From positions 1 to 11,451 of the forward strand of contig WGEM01000421.1 in the NCBI GenBank assembly GCA_015492755.1: DNA of 11,451 bases, given 5' to 3'. A program made the translations under genes and the position numbers. Below, in pieces: positions 7,101 through 11,451 of this stretch (within the stretch, counting starts at the first letter, position 1; the number at the start of each line of letters is the position of its first letter). The DNA comes from Gemmatimonadota bacterium (lineage in GTDB: Bacteria > Gemmatimonadota > Gemmatimonadetes > Longimicrobiales > Gaopeijiaceae). The notes beneath the pieces were generated by a model. The model was not told the DNA's origin and searched no databases. It saw nothing but the letters and a program-made list of their open reading frames with translations.

Positions 7101-7662
7101 GGTCCTGCAGCTCCTCGGCCAGCTCCTTCAGGCGGACGAGCCCGTACTCACCCGAGAGGTTCACCTGCAGGATGGGAACCTCCGAGAAGTTGAACTCCAC
7201 GATGGTGGGCTCTTCGGCATCCTCCGGGAGGTCCGCCTTGGCCAGGTCCACCTTCTCCCGGATCTTCTGGAGCGCCTCGTCCAGATCCACGTCGGGGTCA
7301 AACTCCGCCACGATGCTGGAGTAGCCCTCCACCGTCGTGGAGGTGAGCTCCTCGATCTCGCTGATCTCCGCCAGGTCCTCCTCGATGACCCGCGTGACCT
7401 GGCTCTCCACGTCCGCCGGCGAGACCCCGGGATAGACGGTGTTCACCGCGATGATGGGCACCGGGATCTCAGGAAACGACTCCTTCGGCGTCGCGCGATA
7501 CGACACCACGCCCATGACGGCGATGATGAAAAGCAGGACCAGCACCGAGGTTCGGTGCTCCACCGCGAAGCTGGTGAGGCGGAACTCCTTGAAGCGCTCC
7601 AGGAAGCGCACGCGCTCCTCGGGCGGCCCGTCCCGGAGCATACGCCGCAGCCGCTCAGGCAT
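4111..7662 (-). CDS. RND efflux transporter, inner-membrane permease (AcrB/HAE-like)
   Basis: The predicted product has 1183 residues, longer than the usual 1020-1050. This is the proton-driven pump of a tripartite efflux system. TM1 is at about 38-54, followed by the conserved PKESFPEIPVP and YPGVSPADVE. The first porter domain runs to about 360. TM2-TM6 lie between 360 and 512, including the GF-type segment FLEEGWDRTLAAKKATGEV after TM4 and VPVIAATATTLAAFAPLLF. The TM4 motif is LGMLVDNAIVVVEN (D423, N424) and TM10 has VVNNAIILIDYI (1010-1021). Two extra hydrophobic stretches (about 528-543, 546-566) lie before the pre-TM7 helix. A Gly/Met-rich loop spans 676-692. A polar 60-residue tail (1124-1183) follows TM12. 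ATG 7662 has GGGAGG six bases upstream and overlaps the adaptor gene by 8 bp. Full length, no breaks. Substrate not readable; the absence of metal-specific signatures favours drugs or lipophiles over metal ions. Confidence 0.96.
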   Translation of the reverse strand: MPERLRRMLRDGPPEERVRFLERFKEFRLTSFAVEHRTSVLVLLFIIAVMGVVSYRATPKESFPEIPVPIIAVNTVYPGVSPADVESQVTRVIEEDLAEISEIEELTSTTVEGYSSIVAEFDPDVDLDEALQKIREKVDLAKADLPEDAEEPTIVEFNFSEVPILQVNLSGEYGLVRLKELAEELQDRLEALPPVLRADLRGGLEREVKVEVDLAKLQYYGLALGDVVDAIRNENVNIPGGSIDVGASKYLVRVDGEFEDPAIIEDLIVSSRNGRAVYVRDVAEVDFGFAERESFARLDGDAVVTLDVVKRSGENIIETAEAVKREIQRMEPLFPPTTRVVITSDQSEQIDDMVSSLENNIVSGLILIVGVLLFFLGAGTSMFVAVSIPSSMFLSFMVLRVMDVSMNMVVLFSLILALGMLVDNAIVVVENIYRFLEEGWDRTLAAKKATGEVAVPVIAATATTLAAFAPLLFWPGEVGKFMGYLPKTLIVTLTSSLFVALVIVPTLCAMFMRLDGEPRPPLRPAARWGLLALAALTFLVIAGRNPLTAILLIGTFAGLWSLHHFVLSGLARRFQDRVLPAVMDVYERQLRWSLNHRLVTLGGTITVFILTAVAFALFSKGVEYFPESMPPSQVIVDVETPVGTRAAVTDSIVQRLEAELAALRTPDWESVVAVTGSGGGGGNPMGMGGGPSGPERGRISVAFVDYQDRERDAFEMLAEMQAKVGKDIAGATVTVDKVNEGPPQGAPVNIEIVGEDPDRLKAISDEIIDILEAAPVYPKLVGLASDLDDARPELSVHIDREKAALYDLNTSKVGGAIRGAINGIEAAKYRTGNDEYDIIVRLAEGYRQEIEGLRELTVMAEGGIQVPLVAVADWSIEEGQGTIRRKDQARMATISADVAAGYSNNAVLAEVQQTLVDFVAELPPGYTLRYTGQQQEQNEASEFLGGAFLAALMLIAFILISQFNSVVKPVIILTSVIMSTAGVLLGLLIFRMPFGIINTGVGIISLAGIVVNNAIILIDYIDILRERDAMNRREALVLGGKTRLRPVVLTATTTALGLVPLAIGLNFDFFGLYGSLNPDLYWGGEQAAWWGPMAVAIIAGILFATFLTLVLVPVMYSLVDDATEFFKRHFTRPGTEGGGAADETPSPDARASEPEVAPEPVGVAREAHRSEPGIRLDPQPETG

Positions 7663-8806
7663 CGTCGCCTCCCGGTGTGCCGGTGCTGTCGTTTCTCTCG
7701 GCCGGCAGCTCCACCGCACGCTCCCGCACGATGCGGATGCGGTCGCCGTCCGCCACCGATTTGTGCCCCACCACGATGAGGCGGTCGCCGGCTTCGAGCC
7801 CGGATTCGATGACGACTTCGTTGCGCCGCGCCGGGCCCACCTTCACGCGGCGCACCTCCGCCACCGGCCCGTCGGCCCAGTCCGCGGCCACGAAGACCAC
7901 GTACCCGTCCTCCACCCGCACCAGCGCGTCCTGGGGCACCACGATGGCGGAATCCAGCTCCGCGCGGACCAGCGCCATGTTGGCCACCATCTCCGGCTTG
8001 ATGAGCTGGTCCGGGTTGGGGACCAGCACCTCCACGGTGAAGGTGCGCGTCGCCGGGTCGACGGTGCTCCCCACGTAGTGCACGGGTGCCCGGAACGTCA
8101 TTCCCGGCAGCACGTCGAAGGTGAGCGTCGCCTCCGAGCCCACGTGCACGTCGGGGACGTACCGCTCGGGCACCCCGGCCACCACCTTGATGGGATCCAG
8201 ATCCACCAGCCGCGCCACCGCCTGCCCCGGGCTCACCATGCTGCCCAGCTCCACGAAGCGGTCGTCCAGCACGCCGGCGAAGGGTGCCCGCACCACGGTC
8301 CGGGCCAGTCGCGCCTCCAGCGCCTCGAGATTCGCGGCAGACTGCTCGGCGGCGTACCTGGCCTCCAGATAAGCGATCTCGGAGCCGACGCGATCCTCCT
8401 CCCAGAGGCGGCGCCGGCGCTCCCACGTCTGCGCCGCGAGCTCCGCGGCGGCGCGGGCCTGATCCACCTGGGCACGGAGTACCCGGTCGTCGATCTTCAC
8501 GATGGGATCGCCCGCGCGCACGACGTTCCCCCTCTCCACGAAGATGCGCGTGATGACCCCCGCTTCCTCGGCCGATACCGCGACGTCGCGGTTCGCCTGG
8601 ACCGCCGACGTGAGGCGGATGTCCTCCACGAAGGGCCGCGGCGTGAGGGTGAGCGTCTCCACGTTGATGACGCGCACGAACCCCGCCTCAGGCTGCCCCT
8701 CCGCCGGAGCGCCCTCACCGGGCGCGCCGCACGCATGAGCGGTGAGCGCCGCCACCACCAGGAGCGCCCACCGGGCGCCGTTTCCCTTCCCGTGCCTGTC
8801 CGTCAT
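7655..8806 (-). CDS. Membrane-fusion protein (periplasmic adaptor) of RND efflux system
   Basis: The predicted product is a 383-residue HlyD/AcrA-type adaptor bridging the RND pump and the outer-membrane factor. A hydrophobic N-terminus (13-24) ends TAHAC (C26); this could be a lipoprotein site, though His at -2 is unusual. The two lipoyl half-motifs are at about 72-109 (DVAVSAEEAGVITRIFVERG) and 170-203 (TVVRAPFAGVLDDRFVELGS). They flank a short alpha-hairpin (about 110-168) rich in Ala, Glu and Arg. Beta-barrel (about 205-285: GVPERYVPDV, TRTFTVEVLVPNP, LIKPEMVANM) and membrane-proximal domains (about 286-362) follow. The hairpin is short compared with AcrA, as in CusB/MexH-like adaptors. 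The ATG has only a weak ribosome-binding site. The end overlaps the pump gene by 8 bp, consistent with coupled synthesis of partners. Confidence 0.95.
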   Translation of the reverse strand: MTDRHGKGNGARWALLVVAALTAHACGAPGEGAPAEGQPEAGFVRVINVETLTLTPRPFVEDIRLTSAVQANRDVAVSAEEAGVITRIFVERGNVVRAGDPIVKIDDRVLRAQVDQARAAAELAAQTWERRRRLWEEDRVGSEIAYLEARYAAEQSAANLEALEARLARTVVRAPFAGVLDDRFVELGSMVSPGQAVARLVDLDPIKVVAGVPERYVPDVHVGSEATLTFDVLPGMTFRAPVHYVGSTVDPATRTFTVEVLVPNPDQLIKPEMVANMALVRAELDSAIVVPQDALVRVEDGYVVFVAADWADGPVAEVRRVKVGPARRNEVVIESGLEAGDRLIVVGHKSVADGDRIRIVRERAVELPAERNDSTGTPGGDDA

Positions 8807-8831
8807 ACTCGGTTCTCGTGATCTATGGCGA

Positions 8832-8850
8832 ACGTCGGTTCCCCCGACGT
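8832..8850 (-). other. Stem-loop in the 78-nt gap between the outer-membrane factor and adaptor genes
   Basis: A perfect 7-bp inverted repeat (ACGTCGG / CCGACGT) with a 5-nt loop sits in the only sizeable gap inside the operon. On the transcribed (minus) strand no U-run follows, so it is not a classic terminator. It could stabilise the upstream mRNA end, cause partial attenuation or tune adaptor translation; these are inferences. The rest of the gap (8807-8884) shows no other feature. Confidence 0.4.
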
Positions 8851-8884
8851 CGCACGTCCCCGTTCAGGTTTCCGCCTTCCTCGC

Positions 8885-10444
8885 TCACCGGCCCTGCGAG
8901 GCACGCACGTCCACCAACGGCACCCTGCCGGTGGCTTCGTCCAGCTGCGCACGCGCCACCAGGTAGTCGTAGACCGCCTGGGCGTAGTTGAACTCGCTCT
9001 GCCGGAGCGCCACCTCCGCGTCGGTGAGCTCCAACTGGCTGGAGAGCCCCTCGCGGTACTGCGCGCTGGCGATCTCGAAGCCCCGGCGGGCCTGCTCCAC
9101 CGCCAGTCGCTGGGCCCGGGCCCGCAGATAGGCCTCCTCGGCGGCCTCCACCAGGTTGCGCACCTGCGCGGCGGCCAGGTCCAGCCCGCGTTCGCTCTGG
9201 GCCTCCGCCTGCCGGACCAGCGCGCGCTTCTGGTCGATGCGTGCATCGCGACGGAAGCCCTGGAAGATGGGAATGCTCACCCGCACGCCCACCAGCCGTG
9301 AGTACGCCCGCTGTCCCTCCCCGCGGGCAAAGAAGTTGGGGCTCCCGTTGTCCTGCGCCTGGATGATGTAGTTCCCGAAGAGTGAGATCTCCGGGAGGTA
9401 CTGCACCTGCTCCAGGCGCAGCTCGGTGCGCCGCAGATCTTCGTTCAACTCCAACTGACGAATGTCGGAGCGGAGCTCCATCGCCGCCCGCACCGCGTCC
9501 TCGGCGTCAGGCGCACCCACGCCCCTGTAGCCGGAGAACTCCAGAAGGGCCCGGTTGGCCCCCTCGTTCGACTCCGGCGCCTCCAGGTCGATGTCGGCCA
9601 GCGACCCTTCCAGAACCACCTCTTCCCCCTGAGGAAGGTCCAGCTCCACCGCCAGTTGCCGCATGGCCTGTTTCACGGCGTTCTCGGCGCGCCGCACGTT
9701 GGGCTCCAGGTTCGCCGCTTCCACCTCCAGGCGCAGCACGTCGTACTCCGACGCCAGACCCGCCCGGTTCAGGGCCCGCGTCTCCTCCAGGGCCTCACGA
9801 ACGCGGCGCAGCGAGTTCCGGGTGAGGCGCACCTGTTCCTGCGCCAGCAGCGCCTGGTAGAAGGCCAGCCGGACCCTCGTCACCACCTGATGGGTGAGAC
9901 CCCGGACCACCTCCTCCTGAAGGCGCTCGAAGCGGCCCGCCGCGCCCACCGCCACGAAGACCGACGGGCGGAAGAGCGGTTGATCGATGGTGATGGTGGA
10001 GTTCCACTGGTTGTCCGCACCGAACCGCACCCCGATGTAGTCGTCCGGCCCGGCGGTGGGGTCGAAGATCTGCGCCGGGAGGAAGTTCACGGTGGGCGAG
10101 ACGTTTCGCGTGAAGCTGGCGCTCAGATCGATGCTGGGATAGACGTTCCCCCACGCCTCCGAGACCCGCTCTTCGGCCTCCCGGAGGCCCATGCGCGCCG
10201 CCAGGAGGTCCCGGTTTCCGGAGAGCGCCAGATTCACGGCGTCCTCCACGCTCAGCCTCCGCACCGCCGGCGCCCCTTCCTCGACGCCGCCTTTGCGAAG
10301 CTGCGCCTGCGCCGGAGCCGCCGCCACCAGCATCAACACCGTGGCGAGCGCGGCGGCGGGGACGAGAGCCGCCGTCCGGCGGCCCCATCGTGTTCCGGTC
10401 TTCATCGTCGTCATCCTCATACGCGTCCCTTCCTGACTCCCCAT
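8885..10444 (-). CDS. TolC-family outer-membrane efflux protein
   Basis: The predicted product has 519 residues and forms the outer-membrane channel for the tripartite pump. The signal peptide has a long basic n-region, a hydrophobic core (about 24-43) and an AQA site (45-47), then Q48. Two OEP repeats follow. The first begins RLSVEDAVNLALSGNRDLLA (63-82), with the family's 'A...NP.l' region here reading NRDL and YPSIDLSASF at the strand. The second begins DAEDAVRAAMELRSDIRQLE (313-332), with YLPEISLFGNY (349-359) and VSIPIFQGFRRDARIDQKRA (389-408). Long Ala/Glu/Arg-rich coiled-coil helices (about 170-265, 400-500) are typical of the periplasmic tunnel. ATG 10444 has GGGAG six bases upstream and lies 11 nt after the TetR stop; ATG 10420, with GGAAGGG upstream, is equally credible and gives a more usual signal-peptide length. 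It is transcribed with TetR. Confidence 0.95.
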   Translation of the reverse strand: MGSQEGTRMRMTTMKTGTRWGRRTAALVPAAALATVLMLVAAAPAQAQLRKGGVEEGAPAVRRLSVEDAVNLALSGNRDLLAARMGLREAEERVSEAWGNVYPSIDLSASFTRNVSPTVNFLPAQIFDPTAGPDDYIGVRFGADNQWNSTITIDQPLFRPSVFVAVGAAGRFERLQEEVVRGLTHQVVTRVRLAFYQALLAQEQVRLTRNSLRRVREALEETRALNRAGLASEYDVLRLEVEAANLEPNVRRAENAVKQAMRQLAVELDLPQGEEVVLEGSLADIDLEAPESNEGANRALLEFSGYRGVGAPDAEDAVRAAMELRSDIRQLELNEDLRRTELRLEQVQYLPEISLFGNYIIQAQDNGSPNFFARGEGQRAYSRLVGVRVSIPIFQGFRRDARIDQKRALVRQAEAQSERGLDLAAAQVRNLVEAAEEAYLRARAQRLAVEQARRGFEIASAQYREGLSSQLELTDAEVALRQSEFNYAQAVYDYLVARAQLDEATGRVPLVDVRASQGR

Positions 10445-10455
10445 CGTCGACTCCC

Positions 10456-11124
10456 TTACGCCGATCCGTCCGCCCCGGCGCCTTCCACCGCCGCCCTCCC
10501 TGCGCCCGAGCGGAGGTAGGTCTCCTCCAGCTCCCTGGCGAAGGTCTCCGTCGCCACCCCCACCATCAGTCGCGCCCCCGACGTCTCAAAGAGCGTCCGG
10601 AACTCCTCCTCGGAGAGCTGGAAATGCCCCTGGTGGTGGAGCTGGATCATCCCGTGGGCGTGCGCCCACATCGTCAGCGAGATCTCCTCCGGGTCGCCGG
10701 GCCGCAGGATCCCGGTGTCGATGCACTCCCGCACCCGGTCGATCCAGAACTGGTGGATGGCGCACCCCATGGCCTCGATGTCGTCGGGGAGACGCTCCAT
10801 CCCCAGCTCCTCCGGGCGCGCGAAGAGGATGCGATACCACCGGGGGTGCTTCAGCGCGAAGTCCAGGTAGCCCTCCCCCGCGCGGAAGAACCGATCCAGC
10901 GGCGTCGCGCCCTCCAGCGCCCGGTAGAGGACTTGAATGAAGGCGCGATACGCCTCGCGCATGACGTCGGAGAGGACGTGCTCCTTCCCCTCGTAATGGC
11001 GGTACAGCGCCGGCGCCGTCACACCCACGGCGCGCGCGAGCTTGCGCATGGAGAAGCCGTCCAGCCCGTCACGGAGGTAGAGGTCGACGGCGGCGTCCAG
11101 GATTTCCTGTCGATGGTGACTCAT
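10456..11124 (-). CDS. TetR/AcrR-family transcriptional regulator, first gene of the efflux operon
   Basis: The predicted product has 222 residues. The N-terminal TetR DNA-binding domain (about 5-52) contains the HTH FSMRKLARAVGVTAPALYRH (24-43). The C-terminal ligand domain includes FALKHPRWYRILFARPEE (89-106) and MWAHAHGMIQLHHQGHF (152-168), the latter resembling the WHG-type TetR C-terminal domain, with W153, H157 and G158. A C-terminal Ala/Gly-rich tail (206-222) looks disordered. It is co-directional with the efflux genes and only 11 nt upstream of the first one, so it probably represses its own operon and is released by a pump substrate; this is the usual arrangement for the family but is inferred here. 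The start at 11124 lies 8 nt from a good -10 box, so the message may be leaderless. No Shine-Dalgarno sequence is visible, which agrees. Confidence 0.93.
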   Translation of the reverse strand: MSHHRQEILDAAVDLYLRDGLDGFSMRKLARAVGVTAPALYRHYEGKEHVLSDVMREAYRAFIQVLYRALEGATPLDRFFRAGEGYLDFALKHPRWYRILFARPEELGMERLPDDIEAMGCAIHQFWIDRVRECIDTGILRPGDPEEISLTMWAHAHGMIQLHHQGHFQLSEEEFRTLFETSGARLMVGVATETFARELEETYLRSGAGRAAVEGAGADGSA

Positions 11125-11127
11125 GTG

Positions 11128-11148
11128 TGAACAGTGTAAACTTGTTCA
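11128..11148. promoter_or_regulatory. Candidate operator for the TetR regulator
   Basis: A 21-bp inverted repeat has perfect 6-bp arms TGAACA and TGTTCA around a 9-nt spacer. It lies 3 bp upstream of the regulator ATG and covers the predicted -10 box and part of the -35/-10 spacer. Size, symmetry and location fit a TetR-family autoregulatory operator. Binding is inferred. Confidence 0.55.
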
Positions 11149-11161
11149 TCACCATGGTCAA
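11133..11161 (-). promoter_or_regulatory. Sigma70-type promoter of the efflux operon
   Basis: On the minus strand TTGACC (11161-11156, 5 of 6 matches to the -35 consensus) is followed after exactly 17 nt by TACACT (11138-11133, 4 of 6 matches to the -10 consensus). Only 8 nt separate the -10 box from the regulator ATG, so transcription should begin at or within about three bases of the start codon. No competing promoter of similar quality is visible in this 126-nt gap. Confidence 0.58.
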
Positions 11162-11195
11162 CAGATCTAGAGCTTCAACGCCCTAACAGCGTTTA

Positions 11196-11209
11196 GCACC
11201 AATCGGTGC
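11196..11209 (-). terminator. Weak stem-loop downstream of the isomerase gene
   Basis: A perfect 5-bp stem (GCACC/GGTGC) with a 4-nt loop lies about 40 nt past the isomerase stop on the minus strand. No U-run follows. Another short inverted repeat (AACGC/GCGTT, 11177-11193) lies next to it. Together they may end isomerase transcription before the efflux promoter, but a Rho-dependent end is equally possible. Confidence 0.25.
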
Positions 11210-11235
11210 GATCCCCGCCGCTCGACCGGTGGATG

Positions 11236-11250
11236 GGGTCCCCCGGACCC
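11236..11250 (-). terminator. Stem-loop directly after the isomerase stop codon
   Basis: A 6-bp GC-rich perfect stem (GGGTCC/GGACCC) with a 3-nt loop abuts the isomerase stop. It lacks a following U-run, so it is either a weak terminator or a 3'-end mRNA stabiliser. Confidence 0.35.
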
Positions 11251-11451
11251 TCAGTCGCGCTCCAGCCGCACCGAAAGCACGCGGTCGCCCCGCACGATGC
11301 GGTCCACCGTGTCCATCCCCTCCTCCACCCATCCGAAGACGGTGTAGCGGCCGTCCAGGTGCGGCAGGAGGCGGTGGGCGATGAAGAACTGGGCGCCTTC
11401 GGTGTCCTTGCCCGCGCTGGCCATCCCCACCGCACCCCGGAGGTAGGGGAG
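11251..11451 (-). CDS. Cyclophilin-type peptidyl-prolyl cis-trans isomerase, 5' end outside window
   Basis: Only the last 66 residues are present; the frame runs open to the window edge. They read as the C-terminal half of a cyclophilin domain: [19 protein letters not shown], then [20 protein letters not shown] and [17 protein letters not shown]. The QFFI core that lines the proline pocket is kept. The Trp and His of human cyclophilin A in the 'WLDGKHVVFG' segment are replaced here by His and Tyr, as in many bacterial cyclophilins. The enzyme speeds proline isomerisation during folding; whether this copy is exported cannot be judged without the N-terminus. It is co-directional with the efflux operon, but a promoter and stem-loops lie between them. 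Confidence 0.92.
   Translation of the reverse strand, partial: LPYLRGAVGMASAGKDTEGAQFFIAHRLLPHLDGRYTVFGWVEEGMDTVDRIVRGDRVLSVRLERD

Noticed and set aside
11151..11176. Short palindromes CCATGG, AGATCT and TCTAGA near the operon promoter
   Set aside because: Six-base palindromes are expected by chance and do not align with the promoter or operator geometry.
1..11451. CRISPR arrays, tRNA/rRNA genes, insertion sequences, phage attachment sites
   Set aside because: No regularly spaced repeats, no tRNA or rRNA-like sequence, no transposase or integrase reading frame, and no terminal repeats were seen.

Overview
The window is GC-rich DNA with very little non-coding space. It carries Gram-negative cell-envelope genes: a TolC-type outer-membrane factor, a membrane-fusion protein, an RND pump, a lipoprotein and several proteins with Sec signal peptides ending in AQA-like sites. 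A small two-helix membrane protein resembles the membrane module found in front of TPR proteins in Gemmatimonadota and Acidobacteriota. I therefore suspect Gemmatimonadota or a relative; this is inference, as no rRNA or marker gene is present.

Layout. Positions 2-1338 (+) hold the 3' end of a nitronate monooxygenase-like gene, overlapped by an exported M55 D-aminopeptidase. Positions 1339-1908 look like a gene graveyard. On the minus strand is a broken GNAT-acetyltransferase-like fragment. On the plus strand is a voltage-gated-type ion channel that has lost almost all of its membrane domain and its pore, in frame, leaving the start of S1 joined to the end of S6 plus a zinc ribbon. Positions 1890-2468 (+) encode a CAP/SCP-domain lipoprotein that starts inside the channel relic and ends in a convergent overlap with the next gene.

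Positions 11124 down to 2440 (-) form one apparent seven-gene operon: TetR regulator, TolC-like outer-membrane factor, membrane-fusion protein, RND transporter, a four-helix membrane protein of unknown family, an exported alpha/beta hydrolase (S33-like), and a 78-residue two-helix membrane protein. The last four genes are joined by three successive 4-bp start/stop overlaps using TTG, ATG and GTG starts. The TetR gene has a readable promoter whose -10 box lies 8 nt from the ATG, predicting a (nearly) leaderless transcript. A 21-bp inverted repeat covers that -10 box and is the best candidate operator. At the right edge (11251-11451, -) is the 3' end of a cyclophilin-type peptidyl-prolyl isomerase.

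How they work together. The regulator, outer-membrane factor, adaptor and pump make a complete, probably self-regulated tripartite efflux system. The three trailing genes are translationally tied to the pump, so they may be accessory to it (export, substrate hydrolysis in the periplasm, membrane assembly), but no substrate can be read from the sequence. The pump has two features worth attention: an apparent extra pair of hydrophobic segments between TM6 and TM7, and Asp-Asn rather than Asp-Asp in TM4.
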